Source: Streptomyces monashensis
GTDB lineage: Bacteria > Actinomycetota > Actinomycetes > Streptomycetales > Streptomycetaceae
Direction of reading: 5' to 3'
Length of the DNA: 64,000 bases
NCBI RefSeq assembly: GCF_001866665.1
Contig: NZ_MLYO01000082.1
Span: 1-64,000 of the forward strand
The first letter of the stretch is position 1. Every line of letters begins with the position of its first letter. Both the position numbers and the translations under genes were made by a program. Shown here in pieces: positions 34,403 through 41,656 of the stretch. Below the pieces are notes generated by a model that saw only the letters and a program-made list of their open reading frames with translations, made no database searches and was not told the origin of the DNA.

Positions 34403-34412
34403 GAATCGATTC
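34403..34412. promoter_or_regulatory. LacI-type palindrome GAATCGATTC
   Basis: Perfect 10-base palindrome with central CG; two symmetric base changes from GAACCGGTTC. Possible site for a related LacI regulator of the GH54 gene. Confidence 0.3.
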
Positions 34413-34595
34413 CGCGACAAGGTTGGTGAGAGGGGCTCCAAGACCCTTGACAGTGCCGCGAAATCGGGGGCACCGTCTCCCCCCGAAACCTCTCTGCAAT
34501 CTCGCGGAAAAGACAGCCATTCAAGCGCTTCCGGATGCGCCGACGCCACCAACACCAAGCCCGGCCGGGTTGCGTCGGCACGGTGGGGAGATCAG

Positions 34596-36206
34596 ATGGG
34601 CACCGTACGTGCAAGACGTCAGCTGCTGTCCGGCCGCGGTGGCGTCCGGCTGTTACTCGCGGCGGTACGACAGCGTGGCAGGCCAGAAAGCGTGCCGGAC
34701 CAGGCACACGTCCTTGCGCCCGGAGGCTCGCCCCGCTCTCGGCGCTCTCGGCGGACCATGGTCGCCCGGATGGGGGCCGCGGCCGCGCTCGTCGTCGGAA
34801 CTCTGATCGGCGCCACGGCCACGGCCAGCACTGCACGGGCCGCCGCCTCCGGGCCGTGCGACATCTACGCGGCGGGCGGTACGCCCTGTGTGGCGGCGCA
34901 CAGCACGACACGAGCGCTGTACGCCTCGTACGACGGGCCGCTCTACCAGGTCCGGCGTGGCTCGGACAACACCACCCGGGACATCGGTGTCCTGAGCGCG
35001 GGCGGGTATGCCGACGCCGCCGCCCAGGACTCGTTCTGCTCGGGGACGACGTGCCTGATCACGATCGTCTACGACCAGTCCGGCCGCGGCAACAACCTCA
35101 CCCAGGCGCCCGCGGGTGGCGCCGCGGGCGGGCCCGACAACCTCGCCAACGCGACCGCCGCGCCCACCACGGTGGGCGGCCACAAGGCCTACGGCGTCTT
35201 CGTGGCGCCCGGCACCGGTTACCGGAACAACCACACCAACGGCATCGCCACCGGGGACAGCCCCGAGGGCATGTACGCGATCTTCGACGGCACGCACTAC
35301 AACGGCGGCTGCTGCTTCGACTACGGCAACGCCGAGACGAACAGCAACGACGACGGCAACGGCACCATGGAGGCCATCTACTTCGGCAACATCAGGGTGT
35401 GGGGCTATGGTTCGGGCAACGGTCCGTGGATCATGGCCGACCTGGAGAACGGGCTGTTCTCCGGAGTCAACCAGCACTACAACGCGGGCGATCCGTCCAT
35501 CGACTACCGGTACACGACCGCCATCATCAAGGGCGGGGCGAACCACTGGGCGATCCGTGGCGGCAACGCGCAGTCCGGCGGGCTGTCCACCTACTACGAC
35601 GGGCCCCGTCCCAACGTCTCGGGCTACAACCCGATGCGCAAGCAGGGGGCCATCATCCTGGGCACCGGCGGCGACAACAGCAAGGGCGCCCAAGGCACCT
35701 TCTACGAAGGGGTGATGACCTCCGGCTACCCGTCGGACGCGACCGAGGGCGCCGTCCAGGCCAACATCACCGCGGCCGGATACGGCAATTCGTCTTCCGG
35801 AGGCGGGACGAGCACCGGAGCGCTGCACGCGGTGGGCGCGGGCAAGTGCCTGGACGTGCCGAACTCGTCCACCACGGCGGGCACACAGCTGCAGATCTGG
35901 GACTGCAGCGGCGGCACCAACCAGACCTGGACCCGCACGTCGTCCCACCAGCTGACGGTCTACAGCGGCAGCAGCCAAATGTGCCTGGACGCGTACGACA
36001 ACCAGACGTCCGCCGGTACCAAGGTGGAGACCTGGCCCTGCACCGGCGGCGCCAACCAGCAATGGCAGCTGAACTCCGACGGCACGGTCACCGGCACCCA
36101 GTCCGGACTCTGCCTCGACGTCACCGGCGCCTCCACGGCCAACGGCGCCCTCGCGGAACTGTGGCCGTGCAACGGCGGATCCAACCAGCGATGGAGCCTC
36201 GACTGA
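34596..36206 (+). CDS. Secreted GH54 alpha-L-arabinofuranosidase with ricin lectin domain
   Basis: An exported arabinofuranosidase (536 residues from the ATG at 34596, which has GGGGAG six bases upstream). Starting at the ATG at 34758 would give 482 residues and a more normal signal peptide (MVARMGAAAALVVG... ARAA) but without a clear ribosome site. The GH54 catalytic domain (about 85-400) begins PCDIYAAGGTPCVAAHSTTR. It includes the nucleophile Glu in NGTMEAIYFG, IMADLENGLFSG, and the acid Asp in LGTGGDNSKG, and ends GTFYEGVMTSGYPSDATEGA. Fungal GH54 enzymes carry a CBM42; here a linker and a three-repeat ricin lectin (410-536) take its place. That lectin closely resembles the one on the GH27 protein at 39319. 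Confidence 0.86.
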   Translation: MGTVRARRQLLSGRGGVRLLLAAVRQRGRPESVPDQAHVLAPGGSPRSRRSRRTMVARMGAAAALVVGTLIGATATASTARAAASGPCDIYAAGGTPCVAAHSTTRALYASYDGPLYQVRRGSDNTTRDIGVLSAGGYADAAAQDSFCSGTTCLITIVYDQSGRGNNLTQAPAGGAAGGPDNLANATAAPTTVGGHKAYGVFVAPGTGYRNNHTNGIATGDSPEGMYAIFDGTHYNGGCCFDYGNAETNSNDDGNGTMEAIYFGNIRVWGYGSGNGPWIMADLENGLFSGVNQHYNAGDPSIDYRYTTAIIKGGANHWAIRGGNAQSGGLSTYYDGPRPNVSGYNPMRKQGAIILGTGGDNSKGAQGTFYEGVMTSGYPSDATEGAVQANITAAGYGNSSSGGGTSTGALHAVGAGKCLDVPNSSTTAGTQLQIWDCSGGTNQTWTRTSSHQLTVYSGSSQMCLDAYDNQTSAGTKVETWPCTGGANQQWQLNSDGTVTGTQSGLCLDVTGASTANGALAELWPCNGGSNQRWSLD

Positions 36207-36500
36207 CCTGAACGGCTTCGGTCCGTGGCCGGCTCACCGCCCGTCACGGACCGCTCGCCACCAGGCCTCGACACCACGGGACAACACCTGCCGGCACCGG
36301 AGGACGAGCATGTCCAGAGCCAGAGCGCTCCGTGGCCTGTGGGCCGCCCCCGCAGCCCCGACATCGTGCAGCAGGCCCCGGGCGGAGCGGCCAACAGCCG
36401 GTGGCTGCCGCTACAGCAGTCCGACGGCTCGTACGCCTTCCGGAACACAAGCGGCAGCTTGTTCAACCCCCGCTATTTCCCCCACTCATGAGGAATGCAC
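36207..36500. other. Spacer with possible lectin-like relic
   Basis: No intact gene. A plus-strand frame around 36360-36491 reads DIVQQAPGGAANSRWLPLQQ then SDGSYAFRNTSGS, reminiscent of a ricin-type lectin repeat (NSRW..V...DGSYAFRNxxSG), followed by a stop. I treat it as a possible fragment only. GAGG just before 36501 serves the next gene. Confidence 0.3.
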
Positions 36501-37637
36501 ATGAAGAAGTACTCGGTGCCTCTGGCCGCAGCGCTGACGGCGGCGCTCGGCATGGGCGCCGCCCTGCCCGCCGCGGCTGCCACCGACACCGGGGCGTCGC
36601 CGTCCGCCGTGCGGGCCGCCGCACCCGCCTCCTTGCGGCTGATGCCGTTGGGCGACTCGATCACCTGGGGCGTCGGCAGCCCGTCCGGGAACGGCTACCG
36701 GGGCTTCCTGTGGAACCGGTTGGCGGCCGAAGGGCATGCCCTGGACTTCGTGGGGTCGGGCCGTAACGGCACGATGTCCGACCCGGACAACGAAGGCCAC
36801 TCCGGCTGGCATATCGACCAGATAGCCGGCATCGCGGACTCCGTGCTGGCCCGGTACCGGCCCAACGTGATCACCCTGGAGATCGGCACCAATGATCTGA
36901 ACGGCGGTTCTCAGGCTGAGCCCGCCGCCGAACGGCTCCACGCGCTCATCGACCAGATCACGGCCGACGCCCCTGACGCGACCGTCCTCGTCGGCACCCT
37001 GATCGTCTCCACCAACAGCACCGAGGAGGCCACCCGCCCCGCCTTCAACGCCAAGCTGCCCGGCATCGTCCAGGCCGAGCAGACTGCCGGCAAGCATGTG
37101 CGCCTGGTGGACATGAGCGCTCTGACCACCGCGGACCTGTCCGACCCCTTACACCCCAACGACAACGGCTACACCAAGATGGCGGACGCCTTCAACGCCG
37201 GGGTCCAGGCCGCGGACGCGGCAGGCTGGATCAAGCCGCCGGTCTCCGTGGGCGTGCCGGTGCACTCCGGGGTCGCGGGGAAGTGCCTGGACGTCAACGG
37301 CGGCAACAGCGCCAACGGGACCGCCGTGCAGATCTGGTCCTGCAACGGCGCCGACGCACAGTGGTGGTCCGCGCGCTCGGACGGCACCTTGCGGGCACTC
37401 GGGAAGTGCCTCGACGCCACGGGCGGTGGTACCGCCAATGGCACCAAGATCGAGATCTGGGACTGCAACGGCGGCACCAACCAGCAATGGCAGGCGTACA
37501 ACGGCGGTTACCGCAACCCGGTCTCCGGCCGCTGTCTCGACGACCCCGGTGCGTCTGCCGCGGACGGTACGCAACTGACCCTGTGGGACTGCAACGGCAG
37601 TGCCAACCAGCAGTGGACCGCTCTGCCGGTCTCCTGA
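36501..37637 (+). CDS. Secreted SGNH esterase (CE3-like) with ricin lectin domain
   Basis: A 378-residue exported esterase, likely an acetyl-xylan esterase type enzyme. The signal peptide ends near residue 28 (PAAAA-T). SGNH blocks are visible: LMPLGDSITWG (nucleophile Ser), GRNG/GHSGW, EIGTNDL (Asn) and the catalytic DPLHPND (Asp-x2-His). These match carbohydrate esterase family 3 from bacterial plant-wall degraders. A ricin lectin fills about 255-378 with three repeats (GKCLDVNGG, GKCLDATGG, GRCLDDPGA). I start at the second ATG (36501), seven bases after GAGG; an ATG two codons earlier is too close. Next to GH10 and CE1 genes, it would remove acetyl groups from xylan. Confidence 0.85.
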   Translation: MKKYSVPLAAALTAALGMGAALPAAAATDTGASPSAVRAAAPASLRLMPLGDSITWGVGSPSGNGYRGFLWNRLAAEGHALDFVGSGRNGTMSDPDNEGHSGWHIDQIAGIADSVLARYRPNVITLEIGTNDLNGGSQAEPAAERLHALIDQITADAPDATVLVGTLIVSTNSTEEATRPAFNAKLPGIVQAEQTAGKHVRLVDMSALTTADLSDPLHPNDNGYTKMADAFNAGVQAADAAGWIKPPVSVGVPVHSGVAGKCLDVNGGNSANGTAVQIWSCNGADAQWWSARSDGTLRALGKCLDATGGGTANGTKIEIWDCNGGTNQQWQAYNGGYRNPVSGRCLDDPGASAADGTQLTLWDCNGSANQQWTALPVS

Positions 37638-37716
37638 GCCGCGTGAGCCGACTCCACAAGTCGCCTGTCGCGTGATCGGCGACTTCCCCCCACACACACG
37701 AGGAGATAGATCCATC

Positions 37717-38814
37717 ATGTCCTGGTTCAACGAGGGGCCCCGTCTGGGCAGAGTCCTGGCCTCGGCCATCGGTTCGACAGCCGCCGCGGTACTGGTCCTG
37801 GCCGGTACGGCGGCCCCCGCCGCCCACGCGGCTTCCGGCACGCTGGGCGCGGCAGCAGCCGGCAGCGGCCGCTATTTCGGCACGGCCGTGGCCGCCGGAA
37901 AGCTCGGCGACTCGGTGTACTCCACGATTCTCGACCGGGAGTTCAACATGATCACCCCGGAGAACGAGATGAAGTGGGACACCACCGAGCCGTCCCGCGG
38001 CAACTTCAACTTCGGGCCGGCCGACCGGATCGTCAACCATGCCAGCGCGCACGGTCAGCGGATGCGGGGCCACACGCTGGTCTGGCACTCGCAACTGCCC
38101 GGCTGGGTCAGCTCCATCACCGACGCGAACACCCTGCGCAGCGTGATGGACAACCACATCACCACCGAGATGAACCACTACAAGGGCAAGATCTACGCCT
38201 GGGACGTGGTCAACGAAGCCTTCGCCGACGGCGGCAGTGGCCAGCACCGCAGTTCGGTCTTCCAGAACGTCCTGGGCAACGGTTTCATCGAGGAGGCGTT
38301 CCGCACCGCACGGGCGGCCGACCCGGCGGCCAAGCTCTGCTACAACGACTACAACATCGAGAACTGGTCGGACGCCAAGACCCAGGGTGTCTACAACATG
38401 GTGCGCGACTTCAAGGCGCGCGGAGTGCCCATCGACTGCGTCGGCCTCCAGTCCCACTTCGGCGCCGGCGGACCGCCCGCCGGCTTCCGGACCACGTTGT
38501 CGAACTTCGCCTCGCTCGGCGTCGACGTCCAGGTCACCGAGCTGGACATCGCGCAGGCGTCCCCCACGGCGTACGCGAACACCGTCAAGGCGTGCATGAG
38601 CGTCGCGCGTTGCACCGGTATGACGGTGTGGGGGATCAGGGACAGCGACTCGTGGCGGACGGGGGAGAACCCGCTGCTGTTCGATGCGGGCGGGAACAAG
38701 AAGCCCGCCTACGCGGCGGTCCTGTCCGCGCTGGGCGGGCAGACGGCGAACGGTACGTCCCTGCAGGTCCGGGACTCCAACGGCGGCGCCAACCAGCGCT
38801 GGACCCTCAGGTGA
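37717..38814 (+). CDS. Secreted GH10 endo-1,4-beta-xylanase with stub of a lectin domain
   Basis: A 365-residue exported xylanase. The signal peptide ends near residue 38 (AAHA-A). The GH10 barrel is complete: FNMITPENEMKWD, HTLVWHSQLPGW, the acid/base Glu in WDVVNEAF, NDYNIENWS, and the nucleophile in VTELDI. GIRDSDSWR replaces the usual GVxDxxSWR. After the barrel only about 25 residues remain (QTANGTSLQVRDSNGGANQR then WTLR), which is the last strand pair of a CBM13. Streptomyces GH10 enzymes of the XlnA type carry a whole three-repeat CBM13 after a linker, so an internal deletion has removed the linker and most of the lectin. AGGAG lies 11 bases before the ATG. Confidence 0.9.
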   Translation: MSWFNEGPRLGRVLASAIGSTAAAVLVLAGTAAPAAHAASGTLGAAAAGSGRYFGTAVAAGKLGDSVYSTILDREFNMITPENEMKWDTTEPSRGNFNFGPADRIVNHASAHGQRMRGHTLVWHSQLPGWVSSITDANTLRSVMDNHITTEMNHYKGKIYAWDVVNEAFADGGSGQHRSSVFQNVLGNGFIEEAFRTARAADPAAKLCYNDYNIENWSDAKTQGVYNMVRDFKARGVPIDCVGLQSHFGAGGPPAGFRTTLSNFASLGVDVQVTELDIAQASPTAYANTVKACMSVARCTGMTVWGIRDSDSWRTGENPLLFDAGGNKKPAYAAVLSALGGQTANGTSLQVRDSNGGANQRWTLR

Positions 38815-38963
38815 CGTACTAGGCGCCCAGCGCGCTCCTGCTCCCCGGGCTGCTGAGAAGCACACCGGTCGGGGCCCTGAGAACGAACACCCGCGCCCGG
38901 CACGGCTGCCGTATCCGGACGCGGGTTTCGACATGCCGTCATTGCTGCCCCACCAGACAGTAG

Positions 38964-38974
38964 ACATGGGATGT
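38964..38974. promoter_or_regulatory. Candidate operator ACATGGGATGT, copy 1
   Basis: With flanks it reads GACATGGGATGTAT, the same 14 bases found on the minus strand at 6173-6186 before the fucose operon. Confidence 0.5.
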
Positions 38975-39040
38975 ATTGGGCTCTCAATTGCTAAGTCATC
39001 TCTATTGACAGGGCGTTGGACCTTATGGAATCACTATGTG

Positions 39041-39051
39041 ACATGGGATGT
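39041..39051. promoter_or_regulatory. Candidate operator ACATGGGATGT, copy 2
   Basis: GACAT-GGG-ATGTC here has five-base perfect arms (39040-39052). It lies 77 bases after copy 1 and a little over 260 bases before the GH27 start. Confidence 0.5.
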
Positions 39052-39132
39052 CTGAGTGTTCCCTGTGCAGGCTCTCGGGCGCGCCGGCGGGAGCGCTCGA
39101 CGCCGTTCGGAGCCCTTCGGGAAGCCGCCGTC

Positions 39133-39276
39133 ATGGGTAACGGCGACGGCCGCTGCAAGCCCGGCGGCGCCAACCCGAGCGCCGGCACCTTCCACGAGGG
39201 AGCCGTCGTCGCCGGCGACCCCTCCGACGCGACCCACCGCGAGGTCCGGGTCGACGTCACCGCTGACTGTCACTGA
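39133..39276 (+). pseudogene. C-terminal fragment of a GH54 catalytic domain
   Basis: 47 codons read GNGDGRCKPGGANPSAGTFH, then EGAVVAGDPSDAT and a tail ending TADCH. This aligns with the end of the intact GH54 domain in this window (GGDNSKGAQGTFYEG then VMTSGYPSDATEGAVQANIT), sharing GG-N, GTF-EG and PSDAT. The catalytic Asp position reads Ala (GGAN instead of GGDN). It is a leftover of a second GH54 gene. Confidence 0.6.
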
Positions 39277-39318
39277 TTCTCCGTCAGTTTCTCAACTCGC
39301 CCCAGGAGTAGATGGCTT

Positions 39319-40968
39319 ATGCCAACGACCACCATGACAGCCAGGCGCCTTCGGCCGCTGCCTTCACTGCTGGGCCTGCGGAGAACCCTGGCGCTCACGT
39401 TCTCGGCCCTGCTGGTCGCCGTGGCCGCTTCTCTCCTCTCCCTCGGCACGGCGCAGCCCGCCGCGGCGCTCGGCAACGGGCTCGCGCTGACCCCGCAGAT
39501 GGGTTTCAACGACTGGAACGCGTACGGCTGCAACGTCTCCGAGTCGCTGATCAAGTCCACCGCTCAGGCGATGCACACCAACGGCATGCAGGCGGCGGGA
39601 TACTCGTACGTCAACATCGACGACTGCTGGATGACCCACAACCGCGACTCCGGCGGCCACCTGGTGCCGGACCCGGCCAAGTTCCCCGACGGCATCAAGG
39701 GCACCGCGGACTACGTGCACTCGCTGGGGCTGAAGCTCGGGATCTACGAGGACGCGGGCACCGCGACCTGCGCGGGATACCCGGGCAGCCTGGGGCATGA
39801 GACCACGGACGCGCAGTCGTTCGCGTCGTGGGGCGTGGACTACCTGAAGTACGACAACTGCAACAACACCGGTGCACCGGCGCAGAGCCGGTACACCGCG
39901 ATGCGGGACGCCCTGGCGGCCACCGGCCGGCCGATCCTGTTCAGCCTGTGCAACTGGGGCCAGGAGAACGTGTGGACCTGGGGCGCGGGCGTGGGCAACA
40001 GCTGGCGCACCACCGGGGACATCACCCCCACGTACTCCAGCATGCTGTCGATCTTCCACAGCAACGTGGGACTGGCCTCCTACGCGGGCCCCGGCCACTG
40101 GAACGACCCGGACATGCTGGAGGTCGGCAACGGCTCGCTGACGGCGACCGAGAGCCGCAGCGAGTTCAGTCTGTGGGCGGAGATGGCCGCGCCGCTGATC
40201 GCGGGCACCAACATAGCCTCGGCCAGTGCGGACACCTTGTCCACGCTGACCAACTCCCGGGTGATCGCGGTCGACCAGGACCCCCTCGGCAAACAGGGGA
40301 CCATGGTGTCGTCCTCGGGCGGCCTGGACGTGCTGGCCAAGCCGCTGGCGGGCGGGGACGTGTCGGTGGCGCTGTTCAACGAGACGGACTCGACGGCGAC
40401 CATCACCACCACCGCGGCCGCGATCGGGAAGACCGGGGCGTCGACCTACACCCTGACCGACCTGTGGTCGGGCGCGTCCTCGACCACCTCCGGCACGATC
40501 AGCGCCTCGGTACCGGCGCACGGCACGGTGATGTACCGGGTCGCGGGCGGCACCAGCGGCGGTGGTACCAGCGCTACCGGTGAGCTGCACGCGGTGGGTG
40601 CGGCCAAGTGCCTGGACGTACCGAACTCCACCACGACCGCGGGTACCCAGGTGGAGATCTGGAGCTGCAGCGGCGGCGCGAACCAGACCTGGACGCATAC
40701 CACCTCCGACCAGCTCACCGTCTACTCCGGCAGCGGCCAGATGTGCCTGGACGCGTACGACAACCAGACCACCCCGGGGACGAAGGTGGAGATCTGGCCG
40801 TGCAACGGCCAGACCAACCAGCAGTGGTCGCTCAACTCCAACGGCACGATCACCGGAGTCCAGTCCGGCCTGTGCCTGGACGTCACCGGAGGGGCCACGG
40901 CTGACGGAACCCTCGCCCAGCTGTGGACCTGCAACGGCGGGAGCAACCAGCGGTGGACGCTGGGATGA
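39319..40968 (+). CDS. Secreted GH27 alpha-galactosidase/beta-L-arabinopyranosidase with ricin lectin
   Basis: A 549-residue exported enzyme. The signal peptide ends near residue 50 (PAAAL). The GH27 barrel includes LTPQMGFNDWNAYGCNV, the loop YVNIDDCWM, the nucleophile Asp in YLKYDNCN, and the acid/base in HWNDPDML, followed by the all-beta C-domain. The opening GFNDWN replaces the more common GWNSWN of alpha-galactosidases; some Streptomyces GH27 proteins are beta-L-arabinopyranosidases, so either activity is possible. A ricin lectin (about 425-549) is very similar to the one on the GH54 enzyme. AGGAG precedes the ATG. Two candidate operators shared with fucose genes lie upstream. Confidence 0.87.
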   Translation: MPTTTMTARRLRPLPSLLGLRRTLALTFSALLVAVAASLLSLGTAQPAAALGNGLALTPQMGFNDWNAYGCNVSESLIKSTAQAMHTNGMQAAGYSYVNIDDCWMTHNRDSGGHLVPDPAKFPDGIKGTADYVHSLGLKLGIYEDAGTATCAGYPGSLGHETTDAQSFASWGVDYLKYDNCNNTGAPAQSRYTAMRDALAATGRPILFSLCNWGQENVWTWGAGVGNSWRTTGDITPTYSSMLSIFHSNVGLASYAGPGHWNDPDMLEVGNGSLTATESRSEFSLWAEMAAPLIAGTNIASASADTLSTLTNSRVIAVDQDPLGKQGTMVSSSGGLDVLAKPLAGGDVSVALFNETDSTATITTTAAAIGKTGASTYTLTDLWSGASSTTSGTISASVPAHGTVMYRVAGGTSGGGTSATGELHAVGAAKCLDVPNSTTTAGTQVEIWSCSGGANQTWTHTTSDQLTVYSGSGQMCLDAYDNQTTPGTKVEIWPCNGQTNQQWSLNSNGTITGVQSGLCLDVTGGATADGTLAQLWTCNGGSNQRWTLG

Positions 40969-41079
40969 CTCATCCCTGGGCGATGGCCCCGGCCGCGTTG
41001 GACACCCCGGCGTTCGCCACATCCCCGCGGACGAGCACGCCCTCCGCGGTCCGAACGGCGCCGGTGAACCCCTCAGCGG

Positions 41080-41605
41080 CCGGCGCGTCGCCGCCCTGTG
41101 ACATCTATGCCGCGGGTGGTACGCGGCGCGTGACGGCGCACTCCACGACCAGGGCGCTCTTCGCGTCGTACAACGGGCCGCTCTACCAGATCCAGCGGGC
41201 CTCCGACCACAGCTACCGCGACATCGGGGTGCTCGGCGCGGGCGTGTATGCCGGCGCCGCGTCCCGGGTGTCGTTCCGCGCGGGCACGCCGTGCACGGTC
41301 ACGAAGCCCTACGACCAGACCGCCGGGCACAACGACCTGCCCATCTCCTGGGGCGGCTACTGGAACGGCCCCGGCCCGGGCGGATCCGACGTCGGAGCGG
41401 ACGCCATGCCTCTGCCGGTGACCGCGGCCGGCCACCAGGTCTTCGGCATCAAGGTCACCCCCCCCCGCGGCTACCGGCTCGACCACGCCAGCGGAGTGGC
41501 CACATCCACTGGGGCACGGCCTGTTGGTTCGGCGGGTGCACCGGCAGCGGCCCGTGGGTCGAGGCGGACCTGGAGAACGGCAACCAGAAGTGGACGCGCA
41601 ACTGA
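41080..41605 (+). pseudogene. N-terminal fragment of a GH54 arabinofuranosidase, frameshifted
   Basis: From about 41092, PPCDIYAAGGTRRVTAHSTT and then RALFASYNGPLYQIQRASD and YRDIGVLGAGVYAGAA match the start of the intact GH54 domain almost word for word. After GYRLDHASGVAT the similarity jumps to another frame near 41500 (HWGTACWFGGCTGSGPWVEA, DLENGNQ) and stops at 41603. The segment that would hold the nucleophile Glu (TMEAIYFG) is deleted and no signal peptide is present. It is a dead gene, and together with the fragment at 39133-39276 it brackets the GH27 gene. Confidence 0.75.
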
Positions 41606-41656
41606 TCCGGTGACGGCCGAGTCACCCACCCCGTCGATGACGCTGAGAGGCTCCGC

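Larger units (their letters stand above)
33690..34595. promoter_or_regulatory. Long non-coding region upstream of GH54 gene
   Basis: About 0.9 kb with no gene I can support; open frames here lack family features. It carries several LacI-type palindromes: GAACCGGTTC (34080-34089), AAGCGCTT at 34095-34102 and 34523-34530, and GAATCGATTC (34403-34412). The first is identical to the four sites around the LacI gene at 57618. Together these suggest the GH54 gene is controlled by LacI-family regulators. Confidence 0.5.
38815..39132. promoter_or_regulatory. Spacer with two ACAT-N3-ATGT motifs
   Basis: 318 bases without an intact gene. The part 38955-39055 is A/T-rich and holds two copies of ACATGGGATGT (38964 and 39041), 77 bases apart. 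A TTGACA hexamer at 39005-39010 lies between them. This looks like a regulated promoter, presumably for the GH27 gene at 39319. Confidence 0.5.

Noticed and set aside
33970..34806. A 278-codon plus-strand open frame before GH54
   Set aside because: It overlaps the GH54 N-terminus in another frame and shows no domain or signal; the area is better explained as regulatory spacer.
39085..39100. GGGAGCGCTCG, similar to the cellobiose repressor (CebR) box
   Set aside because: Only about ten of fourteen positions fit TGGGAGCGCTCCCA and it is not placed before a cellulase gene.
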